From Candidatus Photodesmus katoptron Akat1 (GTDB lineage Bacteria > Pseudomonadota > Gammaproteobacteria > Enterobacterales > Vibrionaceae): 64,000 nucleotides of DNA. A program made the translations under genes and the position numbers. Location: NCBI RefSeq assembly GCF_000478685.1, contig NZ_AMSD01000002.1, forward strand, positions 1-64,000, given 5' to 3'. The notes below the pieces were generated by a model. It ran no database searches. It saw only the letters and a list, made by a program, of their open reading frames with translations, and was not told the DNA's origin. This document shows positions 21,513 through 33,294 of this stretch, one piece after another. Position 1 is the stretch's first letter, and each line of letters starts with the position of its first letter.

Positions 21513-22451
21513 ATGGTAAAACCGTTTTCTATTGCTATTCATGGTGGTGCAGGTGCTTTTCAAAGAAAGCAGATGAAGAAAGAAATTGAGTTATCTATAA
21601 AAAAAGATTTGGAGAGTTCTGTGTTAGCTGGACATTCAATTTTGAAAAAGTCTGGTGATGCCTTAGATGCAGCTGTTGAAGCAGTTAGAATTTTGGAGGA
21701 TTCTCCAAATTTTAATGCTGGAAGAGGTTCGGTCTTCAACAATAAAGAGATTATCGAGATGGATGCTTCTGTTATGCATGGTAAAAAAATGACTGCAGGA
21801 GCAATTGCAGGAGTACGTCATATTAAAAATCCTATTATGTTAGCCAGGGATGTAATGAAGAAAAGCAAGCATGTATTGTTGGTTGGAGAAGGAGCAGAAG
21901 AATTTGCTTTTGAACATAATCATCAGTATATTAAGCAAGATTATTTCTATACAACTATTCAGTACAATCGATTGATTTATATGAAAAAAAGAGATTTATT
22001 TGAACTTTCTGATCCAGAGTATCTAAATAATAAATATGGTACAGTTGGAGCTGTTGCTTTGGATCAGCAAGGTAATCTTGCTTCCGCAACTAGTACAGGT
22101 GGTATTACTAATAAAAGGTATGGACGTGTTAGTGATTCAGCATTAATTGGTAGTGGAACAGTTGCTGAAAATGGTAATGTTGCAGTATCCACAACTGGAA
22201 TAGGAGAAATATTTATTCGAAAAATGGTTGCAAGTGACGTAGCAGCTAGAATGCGCTATTTAGAAGAAGATATCATTACTGCTAGTGAATCAGTAATTCA
22301 AGGTGATTTAAAATCAATAGGTGGTGAAGGAGGTTTAATTGCAATAGATGCTTATGGCAATATTTGTTTTTCTATGAATACTTCTGGTATGTATCGAGCG
22401 AGTATTGATATTAATGGAAATCTTATCATAAAGATTTATTCTGATGACTAA
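21513..22451 (+). CDS. iaaA: Isoaspartyl peptidase / L-asparaginase (Ntn hydrolase, IaaA type)
   Basis: IaaA is an N-terminal nucleophile hydrolase that cleaves isoaspartyl dipeptides and, less well, asparagine. The 312 aa precursor should cleave itself between G176 and T177 in KYGTVGAVALD; T177 is the nucleophile. The substrate loop TSTGGITNKRYGRVSDS and the N-terminal AIHGGAGAF and NAGRGSVF motifs are all present. The mature alpha and beta chains would be about 176 and 136 aa. It lies between kefB and purA, not in a known operon. It may recycle isoaspartyl peptides from aged proteins or supply aspartate (inference); aspartate is a substrate for PurA next door. Confidence 0.88.
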   Translation: MVKPFSIAIHGGAGAFQRKQMKKEIELSIKKDLESSVLAGHSILKKSGDALDAAVEAVRILEDSPNFNAGRGSVFNNKEIIEMDASVMHGKKMTAGAIAGVRHIKNPIMLARDVMKKSKHVLLVGEGAEEFAFEHNHQYIKQDYFYTTIQYNRLIYMKKRDLFELSDPEYLNNKYGTVGAVALDQQGNLASATSTGGITNKRYGRVSDSALIGSGTVAENGNVAVSTTGIGEIFIRKMVASDVAARMRYLEEDIITASESVIQGDLKSIGGEGGLIAIDAYGNICFSMNTSGMYRASIDINGNLIIKIYSDD

Positions 22452-22558
22452 TTTAAAATTATTTTAGTAAATATAATTTGCACTAATAATCCGATTTGAT
22501 AAAAATTGGCTGAAAAAAAAATGTTTAATGATAAAGTTTTTTCTTAATCAATAACTAA

Positions 22559-23875
<1,317 letters not shown>

Positions 23876-23939
23876 CCGTTAGTTTTTCAGTTTTATCTTG
23901 CAGAGTTGCTATTTTATGAATATTTTATAGAATACTTAA

Positions 23940-24566
23940 GTGATGAATCTAAAAATAATAATTCGATTAGGATTAATACTGTTATCATTACCAGCTTATG
24001 CAAAGTTAGGCACACCTATTCCTGTTTATACCGAGGTTGAATTAATTGAATTAATAGAAAAAAATCAGCATTTACAAAGGGTAAAATCTGATAATTGTCA
24101 ATTAGTAGAAGATATTTTAGCACGTGCTAGCCGTGCTAGTTTGCCATCTTATGAGTTTTTATATGGTGATATGCTAACTTGGGGTGTGTGTGTTAATCAA
24201 GATGTTGAGCTTGGAATTCATTATATGAAACGTGCTGCTGTTCAAGGGTTACCAGCAGCTCTTGAACAGTTAGGGCGTTATTATGCACGTGGTCTATTTT
24301 TTCAACCCAATAAAGAACGTGCTATGTTTTATTTGAGGAAAGCTTCAGCAATAGGAAATTTAAATGCCAAAATCTATTTTGCTGAATTATTATTGAGCGA
24401 GTATGGAAGTCCTTTAGATTATGAAGATGCTTATCATTGGCTTCATAATTCAAGTGTAGCAGATAAGTCTGTTCGTAAGAAAATTTCAACTCTATGCAAA
24501 AGTTTAGAAATGCGTATGCCAGCAAATATTATTAGAAGAGTTAAAAATCAGGAACGCTTTCAATAA
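23940..24566 (+). CDS. motX: Sodium-driven polar flagellar motor protein MotX
   Basis: MotX forms, with MotY, the T-ring below the LP ring of the Na+-driven polar flagellum and is needed to place the PomA/PomB stator. The 208 aa precursor has a signal peptide (hydrophobic residues 7-20 ending in AYA) and two Sel1-like repeats (GVCVNQDVELGIHYMKRAA and the PAALEQLGRYYARGLFF region). It resembles vibrio MotX from PVYTEVELIELI to the C-terminus. The cysteines of DNCQLVE and WGVCVNQ correspond to the conserved pair. Its place between purA and rnr is the vibrio/shewanella location. An ATG one codon later (23943) is equally possible. Retention implies selection for motility, or very recent loss. Confidence 0.85.
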   Translation: MMNLKIIIRLGLILLSLPAYAKLGTPIPVYTEVELIELIEKNQHLQRVKSDNCQLVEDILARASRASLPSYEFLYGDMLTWGVCVNQDVELGIHYMKRAAVQGLPAALEQLGRYYARGLFFQPNKERAMFYLRKASAIGNLNAKIYFAELLLSEYGSPLDYEDAYHWLHNSSVADKSVRKKISTLCKSLEMRMPANIIRRVKNQERFQ

Positions 24567-24687
24567 GTTTTGTTGTTTGCTCTCTCTAATCTCTAATTCT
24601 AATATAATATAACCATGCTAAAATCCTCAGTCAAAGAATGTGCACTTCATTTCATTTAAAATCAAGTTTGATTATATGTAGAAAAAA

Positions 24688-26883
24688 ATGAATAACGATC
24701 CATTTTTATTCCGTGAATCTAAAAAGTATAAAAATCCTATTCCCAGTAGAGAATTTATTTTAGCTTATCTAGATAAGCTTCAGACACCTATTGATCATAA
24801 TTCTTTATTTAAAGAACTAAATTTATCTAGAAAAGAACATTATAAAGCATTAAGACTTAGATTAAGGGCAATGGAACGCGATGGGCAGTTAATTTTAATT
24901 AATCGTTATCATTATGCTCTACCATACAAATGTGAAACAATGAAGGGGTTTGTAATCGGGCATAGACATGGATATGGCTGGTTTCGACCAGAAGGTCAAA
25001 TAAGCAATCATATTGATGTATTTTTACCTCATCATCAAATGCGCACTATTATTCATGGTGATTATGTATTAGTACGTTCTTTTTGTGCATATAAAAATGC
25101 TCGAAAAGAAGGTCGGGTACTTCAATTATTAAAACAATGTAAAGATCAAATAGTTGGTCGATTATTCTTTAAAAATAATACTAAATATGTTTTAGCTAAT
25201 GACTCTCGCATTAATCGTGATATTTTAATTCCAGACGATGATAGTAGTAATGCTCAAGTAGGTAATATAGTAGTGGTTGAAATTATTAACAGAAATGAAC
25301 ACTGCGCTAAGGGAATAATTGGGAAAATTATAGAAGTTCTTGGCGAAAGTATGTTACCTGGTATTGCTATAAAAGTTGCACTCCTTACTCACAAAATTCC
25401 TAATATTTGGCCTGATAATGTAGAAAAAGAAATCTCTAATTTTTTAAACTTTTCTGGAAAAATTTCAGAAAAATCGAAAAAAGGCAGACTAGATCTTCGA
25501 GATTTACCTTTTATTACTATTGATGATGAAGATGCTCATGATTTTGATGATGCGGTTTTTTGTAAAGCTCGAAAGAATGGAGGTTGGCGTTTATGGGTTG
25601 CTGTTGCTGATGTAAGTTACTATGTACATCCTAATAGTTATATAGATAAGGAAGCAATAAATCGCGGTAATTCAGTTTATTTACCTTCTCGGGTTATACC
25701 AATGTTACCTGAAGTGCTTTCTAATGGCTTATGTTCACTAAAACCTAAAGTAGATCGCTTATGTCTAATCTGTGAAATATCTATTTCAGATATGGGTAAG
25801 TTATTAGATTACAAGCATTATGAAGCAATAATATCTTCTCATAAACGTTTCACTTATAATGAAGTAAGTGCGATTTTAAATGGTGATAAAGTATTGCGTA
25901 TTCTTTATAATCCATTTATTCGACATTTAGAAGAACTACATAAAATGTATAAAGTTCTAAAAAATGCACGAAATCATCGTGGTTCGATTGAATTTGATGT
26001 TTTTGCAACAAAAATTATTTTCTCTTGTAGATATAAAATTGATCGTATTGAACCTATCATTCGGAATGATGCGCATAAAATAGTTGAAGAATGTATGATC
26101 TTAGCTAATATTGCTTCAGCTTTGTTACTTGAGAAATCTAAAATACCTGTTCTGTTTCGTATTCATGACTCTCCAGATAATATTAATTTAAAGGAATTAC
26201 GTATTTTTTTAGATAGATTAGGTTTGAATTTAACAGGAGGTTTAAAGCCATCTTCTAAGGATTATGCTAACTTAATCAGTAAAATAGCCAATCATAAAAA
26301 TAAAGAGCTAATCCAAAGTGTTTTATTGCGTTCTATGAAACAGGCAGTATATAGCTCAAACAATACAGGTCATTTTGGATTAGGATTAAAAGTGTATGTG
26401 CATGTTACATCTCCCATTCGACGTTATTCTGATTTAGTATTGCACCGTTTGATTAAATATATTCTTTCTCAAGAAAATAATACCCTTACCAATAGTTACT
26501 ATCGTTATTCATCTAGCGATATAAACTTTTATAGCGCACAATGTTCCATGACAGAGCGACGTGCTGATAATGTTAACAGAATGGTTTCTGATTGGTTTAA
26601 ATCTGAGTATATAAAAGATTATATTGGAGAAGAATTTAATGGGATAATTATTCATATAACGCATTTTGGGTTTTTTGTTCGATTAGATGAATTGTATATT
26701 GATGGTTTAGTACATATCTCTTGCTTAACTAATGATTGTTACAAGTTTAATTTGCTTAATCAAAGCTTGATAGGTAAGAATTTTGGTATAAATTACCGCT
26801 TAGGTGATATAGTGAAGGTGAAGATTTTATCAATTGATTCAGAGCACAGCAAGATTACTTTAAAATTGGTTAAGGGAAAGTAA
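24688..26883 (+). CDS. rnr: Ribonuclease R
   Basis: RNase R is a processive 3'-5' exoribonuclease that unwinds structured RNA and degrades rRNA fragments and mRNA. The 731 aa protein has an N-terminal winged-helix, two cold-shock domains, the RNB catalytic domain starting near residue 275 with the metal-binding Asp cluster IDDEDAHDFDDAVF, the VTSPIRRYSDLVLH block, and a C-terminal S1 domain (EEFNGIIIHITHFGFFVRL). It is about 80 aa shorter than E. coli RNase R because it ends right after S1 and lacks the Lys-rich tail, which is not catalytic. It lies upstream of rlmB, the usual order. Confidence 0.95.
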   Translation: MNNDPFLFRESKKYKNPIPSREFILAYLDKLQTPIDHNSLFKELNLSRKEHYKALRLRLRAMERDGQLILINRYHYALPYKCETMKGFVIGHRHGYGWFRPEGQISNHIDVFLPHHQMRTIIHGDYVLVRSFCAYKNARKEGRVLQLLKQCKDQIVGRLFFKNNTKYVLANDSRINRDILIPDDDSSNAQVGNIVVVEIINRNEHCAKGIIGKIIEVLGESMLPGIAIKVALLTHKIPNIWPDNVEKEISNFLNFSGKISEKSKKGRLDLRDLPFITIDDEDAHDFDDAVFCKARKNGGWRLWVAVADVSYYVHPNSYIDKEAINRGNSVYLPSRVIPMLPEVLSNGLCSLKPKVDRLCLICEISISDMGKLLDYKHYEAIISSHKRFTYNEVSAILNGDKVLRILYNPFIRHLEELHKMYKVLKNARNHRGSIEFDVFATKIIFSCRYKIDRIEPIIRNDAHKIVEECMILANIASALLLEKSKIPVLFRIHDSPDNINLKELRIFLDRLGLNLTGGLKPSSKDYANLISKIANHKNKELIQSVLLRSMKQAVYSSNNTGHFGLGLKVYVHVTSPIRRYSDLVLHRLIKYILSQENNTLTNSYYRYSSSDINFYSAQCSMTERRADNVNRMVSDWFKSEYIKDYIGEEFNGIIIHITHFGFFVRLDELYIDGLVHISCLTNDCYKFNLLNQSLIGKNFGINYRLGDIVKVKILSIDSEHSKITLKLVKGK

Positions 26884-26940
26884 ATGATAGGTATTAGTAA
26901 GAAATCAAACCTATTACTATCAAGTAGACAAGTGTGAAAG

Positions 26941-27696
26941 ATGGTGATTAGATTGAGTAATAAAAACGAATTAATTTATGGAATTCATTCAATAAAAGCA
27001 GTTTTAAAAAAAGTGCCTGATCGATTGCTAGAGGTTTTTATCTTGAAAGGTAATTATAGTATTCGTATTTCTAATCTTTTAGATGAAATAAAAATATATT
27101 CTATTTCTATTCAAAAGATGAACCGTAGATCTTTGGATGCAAAAGTAGGTAATACAAAACATCAAGGTATAGTTGCTAGAATAAAAAAAACTAAAGAATT
27201 TCATGAAAATGATTTGTTTTTTATTTTATCGAAGCATAAACACCCCCTTATTTTAGTACTGGATGGTATAACAGATCCTCATAATTTAGGTGCATGTTTG
27301 CGCAATGCAGATGCTGCAGGTGTTCCATTAGTTATTGTTCCAAAAGATAGAACATCACCAATAACGGCAACTGTAAAAAAAGTTGCATGTGGTGCTGCTG
27401 AAACAGTAGGATTAGTTAGAGTCGTTAATTTAGCTCGTACTATTCGATTGCTTCAAAATCAAGGGTTTTTTTTTGTTGGTACTGATAGTAACGCTAAACG
27501 TGATATTTATCATACTAAATTGACAGGTTCTGTAGCGATTGTTGTGGGTGGAGAGGAAAAGGGTATTCGTCATCTAATTCGTGTAACTTGTAATGATCTT
27601 GTTAAGATTCCAACAGTAGGTAATATTACAAGTCTTAATGTTTCAGTTGCTTCAGGAATTTGTTTATTTGAAGCTCTTCGTCAACGTTTAGTATAG
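26941..27696 (+). CDS. rlmB: 23S rRNA 2'-O-methyltransferase RlmB (G2251)
   Basis: RlmB methylates the ribose of G2251 in the P-loop of 23S rRNA. The 251 aa protein has the L30e-like substrate-binding domain ([10 protein letters not shown] onward) and the SPOUT knot with [32 protein letters not shown] and the C-terminal [17 protein letters not shown]. It follows rnr by 57 bp. In relatives rlmB is followed by rpsF-priB-rpsR-rplI; here it is followed by the S10 ribosomal operon, a chromosomal rearrangement junction. Confidence 0.95.
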   Translation: MVIRLSNKNELIYGIHSIKAVLKKVPDRLLEVFILKGNYSIRISNLLDEIKIYSISIQKMNRRSLDAKVGNTKHQGIVARIKKTKEFHENDLFFILSKHKHPLILVLDGITDPHNLGACLRNADAAGVPLVIVPKDRTSPITATVKKVACGAAETVGLVRVVNLARTIRLLQNQGFFFVGTDSNAKRDIYHTKLTGSVAIVVGGEEKGIRHLIRVTCNDLVKIPTVGNITSLNVSVASGICLFEALRQRLV

Positions 27697-27745
27697 TCTA
27701 ATTTTATAACTGCTGAGATAATGTGACTTGATAAGTGTTTTTAGC

Positions 27746-27779
27746 TGCTTTAAAAATAATTTTGTTTATTTTTAAAGCA
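27746..27779 (+). terminator. Hairpin downstream of rlmB, probable transcript end
   Basis: A perfect 14 bp stem (TGCTTTAAAAATAA with TTATTTTTAAAGCA) and a 6 nt loop stand 50 bp after the rlmB stop. The ascending and descending arms contain the A and T runs themselves. No separate T-tract follows on the plus strand, so termination efficiency is uncertain, but the perfect stem in this position is unlikely to be chance. Confidence 0.5.
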
Positions 27780-27784
27780 AGCAC

Positions 27785-27812
27785 TTGCATGTGAAATTGT
27801 GATCTGTATAAT
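27785..27812 (+). promoter_or_regulatory. Candidate S10 operon promoter
   Basis: A consensus -10 TATAAT at 27807-27812 is preceded, 16 bp upstream, by TTGCAT (27785-27790), a poor but acceptable -35. It lies right after the rlmB hairpin and about 340 bp before rpsJ. In this AT-rich DNA a TATAAT alone is weak evidence. Confidence 0.35.
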
Positions 27813-28461
<649 letters not shown>

Positions 28462-28479
28462 AGTAGAGGGATAAAAGGA

Positions 28480-29121
28480 ATGATTGGTCTGATTGGACGT
28501 AAAGTAGGTATGACCCGTATATTCACGGAAGAAGGTGTTTCTACACCAGTAACTGTTATAGAAGTTGAAACGAACCGTATTTCTCAAATTAAAACTTTTA
28601 AAAAAGATGGCTATATTGCAATTCAGGTAACGACTGGTGATAAGAAACGTAGTCGTATTTCTAAACCAAGAGCTGGTCATTTTGCAAAATCAGGTATAGA
28701 AGCTGGTCGCGCTCTTTGGGAATTTCGTTTAAAAGATCAAAAGTTATTTAAATTAGGCGATGAACTAAATTTGAAATTACTTAGAAAGTATAAGAAAGTA
28801 GATATTACTGGAAAATCTAAGGGGAAAGGTTTTCAAGGTGTTGTCAAACGTTGGAATTTTCGCACTCAAGATATGAGTCATGGTAATTCTTTATCTCATC
28901 GTGCACCTGGCTCTATTGGACAGTGTCAAACTCCAGGTCGTGTCTTTAAAGGTAAAAAAATGGCAGGTCATACTGGATGTATTCGTGTAACGACGCAAAA
29001 TTTAGATATCGTACGTATTGATATTAAACGTAATTTGCTTCTTATTAAGGGAGCAGTACCAGGTTCAATAGGTGCTGATGTTATTGTAAAACCAGCTATT
29101 AAACAAAACTATGACGTCTAG
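28480..29121 (+). CDS. rplC: 50S ribosomal protein L3
   Basis: L3 binds domain VI of 23S rRNA and reaches the peptidyl-transferase centre with its extended loop. The 213 aa protein (209 in E. coli) begins [15 protein letters not shown] and contains the central [21 protein letters not shown]-type loop; the Gln of [10 protein letters not shown] is the residue methylated by PrmB in relatives. It follows rpsJ by 18 bp with an AAAGGAA ribosome site. Confidence 0.97.
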   Translation: MIGLIGRKVGMTRIFTEEGVSTPVTVIEVETNRISQIKTFKKDGYIAIQVTTGDKKRSRISKPRAGHFAKSGIEAGRALWEFRLKDQKLFKLGDELNLKLLRKYKKVDITGKSKGKGFQGVVKRWNFRTQDMSHGNSLSHRAPGSIGQCQTPGRVFKGKKMAGHTGCIRVTTQNLDIVRIDIKRNLLLIKGAVPGSIGADVIVKPAIKQNYDV

Positions 29122-29138
29122 AGAGGGGTAGTATAGTA

Positions 29139-29741
29139 ATGGAATTGATAGTTAAAGGTGGTGATACATTAACTGTTTCTGAAGCGATTTTTGGATGTGA
29201 TTTCAATGAGGCTTTGGTACATCAGATTGTTGTTGCATTTAAAGCCGGTGCTCGTCAGGGCACTCGTGCTCAAAAGACACGTTCAGAAGTTTCTGGTGGT
29301 GGAGCAAAACCTTGGCGTCAAAAAGGCACAGGGCGCGCTCGTTCTGGTACTATTCGTAGTCCACTTTGGCGGTCAGGTGGTGTTACTTTCGCAGCAAAAA
29401 TGCAAGACCATAGTCAAAAAGTCAATAAGAAGATGTATCGTGGTGCAATGAGAAGTATTTTTTCTGAGCTTGTTCGTCAAAAACGATTAGTAATTATTAA
29501 TACTTTTTCTATACCTTTCCCAAAGACGAGGGAATTGATTGCTAAACTCAAAATACTTAATTTAAGTAATATTTTTATAGTGACTGATAAGATAGATAAA
29601 AATTTGTTTTTGTCTGCTCGTAACCTTTATGAGGTTGGTGTATCTCATGTGTCTGGTATTGATCCTGTATGCTTAATAGCTTTTGATAAAGTTTTGATAA
29701 CTGTTTCGGCTCTCAAGAAAGTTGAGGAAATGTTAGCATGA
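29139..29741 (+). CDS. rplD: 50S ribosomal protein L4
   Basis: L4 lines the peptide exit tunnel and in gammaproteobacteria is the autorepressor of the S10 operon. The 200 aa product has the globular domain and the long tunnel loop (about residues 44-90) with [17 protein letters not shown] and [14 protein letters not shown], all conserved. It overlaps rplW by four bases (ATGA), which suggests translational coupling. Confidence 0.97.
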   Translation: MELIVKGGDTLTVSEAIFGCDFNEALVHQIVVAFKAGARQGTRAQKTRSEVSGGGAKPWRQKGTGRARSGTIRSPLWRSGGVTFAAKMQDHSQKVNKKMYRGAMRSIFSELVRQKRLVIINTFSIPFPKTRELIAKLKILNLSNIFIVTDKIDKNLFLSARNLYEVGVSHVSGIDPVCLIAFDKVLITVSALKKVEEMLA

Positions 29742-30031
29742 TTACTGAAGAGCGTATTTTAAACGTTATACGATTTCCGCATATCTCTGAAAAAGCAACT
29801 ATTGCAGGAGAAAAGTTTGGAACTATTGTTTTTAAGGTTGCTAAAGATTCGACTAAAAAAGAAATTAAGTTAGCTGTAGAAGAGTTATTTAAAGTAAAGG
29901 TTAGGTGTGTAAATACTCTTATAATAAAAGGTAAGCGAAAACGTCAAGGTCGTCGTATTGATGTTAAGAAGGCTTATGTTCTCTTAGAGAAAGGTCAGGA
30001 TATTGATTTTACTAGCAGTGCTGCGAAATAA
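29738..30031 (+). CDS. rplW: 50S ribosomal protein L23
   Basis: L23 sits at the tunnel exit and docks trigger factor, SRP and SecYEG. The 97 aa product has [10 protein letters not shown] near the N-terminus, the VEELFKVKV segment and the basic loop [12 protein letters not shown]. Its ATG overlaps the rplD stop. Length is close to the 100 aa of E. coli. Confidence 0.96.
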   Translation: MITEERILNVIRFPHISEKATIAGEKFGTIVFKVAKDSTKKEIKLAVEELFKVKVRCVNTLIIKGKRKRQGRRIDVKKAYVLLEKGQDIDFTSSAAK

Positions 30032-30050
30032 ATAACTGGAGTAGTTTAGA

Positions 30051-30875
30051 ATGGCTATTATTAAGTGTAAGCCGACTTCCCCTGGTCGTCGTCACGTTGT
30101 CAAAGTTGTTAATTCGGAGTTACATAGAGGTAACCCATATAAACCTTTATTAGCAAAAAATTCTAAGACTGGCGGTCGTAATAATAAAGGTCGTATTACA
30201 GTGCGTCATATTGGTGGTGGACATAAACGTCGCTACCGTTTAATTGATTTCAAACGTAATAAAGATAATGTTCCGGCAAAAATTGAGCGTATAGAATATG
30301 ATCCTAATCGCAGTGCTAATATTGCTCTAGTATTATACAAAGATGGTGAGCGTCGTTATGTTATTTTACCTAAAGGTATCAAGAAAGGTGATGAAATTCA
30401 ATCAGGATTCAATGTTCCAATAAAAGTAGGTAATGCTTTACCAATGAGCAATATTCCAGTTGGTACCGTTGTTCATTGTATTGAGTTGAAGCCTAAAAAA
30501 GGAGCTCAGCTTGCTCGTTCTGCTGGTGCTTATGCCCAGATTATTGCTCGTGATGGTTTATATGTTACTATTAGATTGCGCTCTGGAGAAATTCGGAAAG
30601 TACTTTCTGATGGACGTGCAACAATTGGCGAAGTTGGTAATGCTGAATATATGCTGCGAGCTTTAGGTAAAGCAGGTGCTAAGCGCTGGCGTGGTGTTCG
30701 TCCTACTGTGCGTGGTGTAGTGATGAATCCAGTTGACCATCCACATGGAGGAGGTGAGGGGAGAACATCTGGAGGTCGTCATCCAGTTTCACCTTGGGGT
30801 GTACCAACAAAGGGCTTCAAGACCCGAAAAAACAAACGCACTGACCGGTATATTGTGCGTCGTCGTAATAAATAA
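30051..30875 (+). CDS. rplB: 50S ribosomal protein L2
   Basis: L2 is an early assembly protein required for subunit association and peptidyl transfer. The 274 aa product (273 in E. coli) starts [17 protein letters not shown] and keeps the C-terminal [14 protein letters not shown] with the functionally essential His, and [19 protein letters not shown]. It follows rplW by 19 bp with a CTGGAG ribosome site. Confidence 0.97.
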   Translation: MAIIKCKPTSPGRRHVVKVVNSELHRGNPYKPLLAKNSKTGGRNNKGRITVRHIGGGHKRRYRLIDFKRNKDNVPAKIERIEYDPNRSANIALVLYKDGERRYVILPKGIKKGDEIQSGFNVPIKVGNALPMSNIPVGTVVHCIELKPKKGAQLARSAGAYAQIIARDGLYVTIRLRSGEIRKVLSDGRATIGEVGNAEYMLRALGKAGAKRWRGVRPTVRGVVMNPVDHPHGGGEGRTSGGRHPVSPWGVPTKGFKTRKNKRTDRYIVRRRNK

Positions 30876-30893
30876 TAGTGAAGAGGAATCAGC

Positions 30894-31172
30894 ATGCCAC
30901 GTTCTCTTAAGAAAGGGCCTTTTATTGATTTACATTTGTTGAAAAAGGTAGAGAAAGCGGTAGAAAGTTCAGGGAAAAGACCTATTAAAACTTGGTCTCG
31001 TCGTTCTATGGTTATTCCAAAAATGATTGGTTTGACTATTGCTGTGCATAATGGTCGTCAACATGTTCCAGTTTTTATAACTGAGGAAATGGTGGGCCAT
31101 AAATTGGGCGAATTCTCACCAACTCGGACTTATCGCGGTCACTCTGCAGATAAGAAAGCTAAAAAGCGTTAA
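30894..31172 (+). CDS. rpsS: 30S ribosomal protein S19
   Basis: S19 binds the 30S head together with S13 near the A-site finger contact. The 92 aa product has the classic [16 protein letters not shown] start and [19 protein letters not shown] end, and is the usual length. It is preceded by GAGGAA and follows rplB by 18 bp. Confidence 0.97.
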   Translation: MPRSLKKGPFIDLHLLKKVEKAVESSGKRPIKTWSRRSMVIPKMIGLTIAVHNGRQHVPVFITEEMVGHKLGEFSPTRTYRGHSADKKAKKR

Positions 31173-31187
31173 AGGAAGGAAATAGCA

Positions 31188-31529
31188 ATGGAAGCACTAG
31201 CTAAACATAACTTTGCTCATATTTCTCCTCAAAAGGCTCGTTTAGTAGCTAACCAAATACGAGGACAAGCTGTAGCTCAAGCTTTAGAACTTTTAACCTT
31301 TAGCAATAAAAAAGCCGCAGGATTAATCAGGAAAGTGCTTGAATCAGCAATTGCTAATGCAGAGCATAATGAAAATGCAAATATTGATGATTTGAATGTT
31401 GCTAAAATTTTTATAGATGAAGGTCCTATTATAAAGCGCATTATGCCTAGAGCAAAGGGTCGTTCGGATCGCATCTTTAAGCGGTCAAGCCATATCACCA
31501 TTATTGTAGCTGATCGACAAAGTAACTAG
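31188..31529 (+). CDS. rplV: 50S ribosomal protein L22
   Basis: L22 spans all 23S rRNA domains and, with L4, forms the tunnel constriction. The 113 aa product (110 in E. coli) has [17 protein letters not shown] near the start and the beta-hairpin with [20 protein letters not shown] that reaches into the tunnel. It follows rpsS by 15 bp with AAGGAAGG. Confidence 0.97.
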   Translation: MEALAKHNFAHISPQKARLVANQIRGQAVAQALELLTFSNKKAAGLIRKVLESAIANAEHNENANIDDLNVAKIFIDEGPIIKRIMPRAKGRSDRIFKRSSHITIIVADRQSN

Positions 31530-31540
31530 GAGAGGAAATA

Positions 31541-32239
31541 ATGGGTCAAAAAGTACATCCAAATGGTATCCGTCTTGGTATTGTTAAGAATTGGAATGCT
31601 ACATGGTTTGCTAATACTAAAGATTTTGCTGGTAACTTAGATAGTGATTTTAAGGTGCGCAAGTTTTTATCTAAAGAACTAGAAAAAGCTTCTCTCTCAC
31701 GTATAGTTATTGAGCGCCCAGCTAAAAGTATTCGCGTAACCATTCATACTGCTCGTCCAGGTATTGTTATTGGAAAAAAAGGGGAAGATGTTGAAAAGCT
31801 AAGAACAGCTGTAGCTAAAATTACTGGTGTTCCAGCTCAAATTAATATTGCTGAAGTACGTAAACCTGAACTTGATTCTCAGCTTGTAGCTGATAGTATT
31901 GCATCTCAATTAGAGCGTCGAGTTATGTTTCGTCGTGCTATGAAACGTGCAGTACAAAATGCTATGCGATTAGGTGCTAAAGGTATTAAAGTAGAGGTGA
32001 GCGGTCGATTAGGTGGTACTGAAATTGCGCGTTCTGAATGGTATCGTGAAGGTAGGGTTCCTTTACATACTTTGCGTGCTAATTTAGATTATTCACTTTC
32101 TTCTAGTAAAACTCAATATGGTGTTATTGGAGTTAAGGTTTGGATTTTTAAAGGTGAGATTTTAGGTGGCATGCCAATTACCATGTTAGATAAAAAAACT
32201 GATAAATCTAATAAAAAGCAGCGTAAAGGTCGTAAATAA
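31541..32239 (+). CDS. rpsC: 30S ribosomal protein S3
   Basis: S3 lies at the mRNA entry tunnel and has helicase activity with S4 and S5. The 232 aa protein (233 in E. coli) starts [16 protein letters not shown], has a type II KH domain with the motif [16 protein letters not shown], and the C-terminal domain with [20 protein letters not shown]. It follows rplV by 11 bp with GGAG. Confidence 0.97.
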   Translation: MGQKVHPNGIRLGIVKNWNATWFANTKDFAGNLDSDFKVRKFLSKELEKASLSRIVIERPAKSIRVTIHTARPGIVIGKKGEDVEKLRTAVAKITGVPAQINIAEVRKPELDSQLVADSIASQLERRVMFRRAMKRAVQNAMRLGAKGIKVEVSGRLGGTEIARSEWYREGRVPLHTLRANLDYSLSSSKTQYGVIGVKVWIFKGEILGGMPITMLDKKTDKSNKKQRKGRK

Positions 32240-32250
32240 GGAGTTAAAAA

Positions 32251-32664
32251 ATGTTACAACCCAAGCGCACTAAGTTTCGTAAGGTCCAAACTGGCCGAAA
32301 TCGTGGTTTAGCAAAGGGTACTAGTATAAATTTTGGAAACTTTGCTTTAAAAGCAGTAGGACGTGGCCGATTGACTGCTCGTCAGATTGAAGCTGCTCGT
32401 CAAACAATGACGCGTCATATTAAACGTCAAGGCAAAATTTGGATACGTGTATTTCCGGATAAACCAATTACAGAAAAACCTCTTGAGGTTCGTCAAGGTA
32501 AGGGTAAAGGTAATGTTGAGTATTGGGTAGCGCAAATTCAACCTGGTAAAGTAATGTATGAAATGTCTGGTATTTCTGAAGAATTAGCTCGTGAGGCTTT
32601 TCGACTTGCTGCTCGAAAATTGCCATTTAAAACTATGTTTATAAGTAAACAGGTCATATCATGA
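32251..32664 (+). CDS. rplP: 50S ribosomal protein L16
   Basis: L16 positions the A-site tRNA and organises the 50S central protuberance region. The 137 aa product (136 in E. coli) starts [11 protein letters not shown] and keeps the loop [18 protein letters not shown] (Arg 81 region follows in RQGKGKGN) and [12 protein letters not shown]. Its stop codon overlaps the rpmC ATG (ATGA). Confidence 0.97.
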   Translation: MLQPKRTKFRKVQTGRNRGLAKGTSINFGNFALKAVGRGRLTARQIEAARQTMTRHIKRQGKIWIRVFPDKPITEKPLEVRQGKGKGNVEYWVAQIQPGKVMYEMSGISEELAREAFRLAARKLPFKTMFISKQVIS

Positions 32665-32851
32665 AAGCAAGTGAACTTCGTAAAAAAAGTATTGAAGAAC
32701 TAAAGTCTGAACTTTTTGGTATGTTGCGTTCTCAGTTAAATTTACGTATACAAGCAGCGACTAATCAGTTAAAAAAACTGATACTTTAAAAAGTATTCGT
32801 CGTGATATCGCGCGTGTTAAAACCGTTTTAACTGAAAAGGCAGGCAGCTAA
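32661..32851 (+). pseudogene. rpmC: 50S ribosomal protein L29 gene, single-base frameshift in an A7 tract
   Basis: L29 lies beside L23 at the tunnel exit. The frame from ATG 32661 ([18 protein letters not shown]) stops early at 32787-32789 after 42 residues. Adding one A to the A7 tract at 32771-32777 continues as [20 protein letters not shown] and ends at 32849-32851 (EKAGS), giving a normal 63 aa L29 that stops one base before rpsQ. Both halves are well conserved, so true pseudogenisation would be very recent. L29 is dispensable in E. coli but nearly universal. Sequencing error or slippage rescue are the alternatives. Confidence 0.88.
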
Positions 32852-32852
32852 A

Positions 32853-33122
32853 ATGAACGAACAAAAACGTATTGAGAAGGGTTATGTTATTAGCAATAAG
32901 ATGGATAAATCTATCGTTGTTGCCATTGAGCGAATGGTAAAGCATCCAATTTATGGTAAATTTGTTAAACGTACCACAAAAGTGCAAGCACATGATGAAA
33001 ATAATGAATGCAATTTTAATGACCAAGTTGAGATAGCAGAATGTCGTCCGCTATCTAAAATGAAGTCTTGGACATTAATTAAAGTTTTTAAAACCAAAAA
33101 GTATAGCGTAGTTTATTTATAG
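32853..33122 (+). CDS. rpsQ: 30S ribosomal protein S17
   Basis: S17 is a primary 16S rRNA-binding protein of the 30S body. The 89 aa product (84 in E. coli) has an OB fold with [31 protein letters not shown] and the signature [13 protein letters not shown]. It starts one base after the restored rpmC stop. It is the last gene of the S10 operon; 172 bp then precede rplN, leaving room for the spc promoter. Confidence 0.97.
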   Translation: MNEQKRIEKGYVISNKMDKSIVVAIERMVKHPIYGKFVKRTTKVQAHDENNECNFNDQVEIAECRPLSKMKSWTLIKVFKTKKYSVVYL

Positions 33123-33294
33123 TTTTTTTTGTGGCCACTTAGCGTGATCCAGTCAGCTTGGATTAGTTGCATTACCAATTCATTAAAAATGATGATATAG
33201 CCTAGCTATTTTCCTATTATCTGAATTTAGGAACGAATTGTTACTTGCAGAAAAAGTGGGTATATTTAAAATATTACATTAGTGGAGTATGGAC

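Noticed and set aside
27785-27812. Listing further TATAAT-like promoters throughout
   Set aside because: In DNA this AT-rich, such strings occur very often by chance; only the one in a position demanding a promoter was kept, at low confidence.
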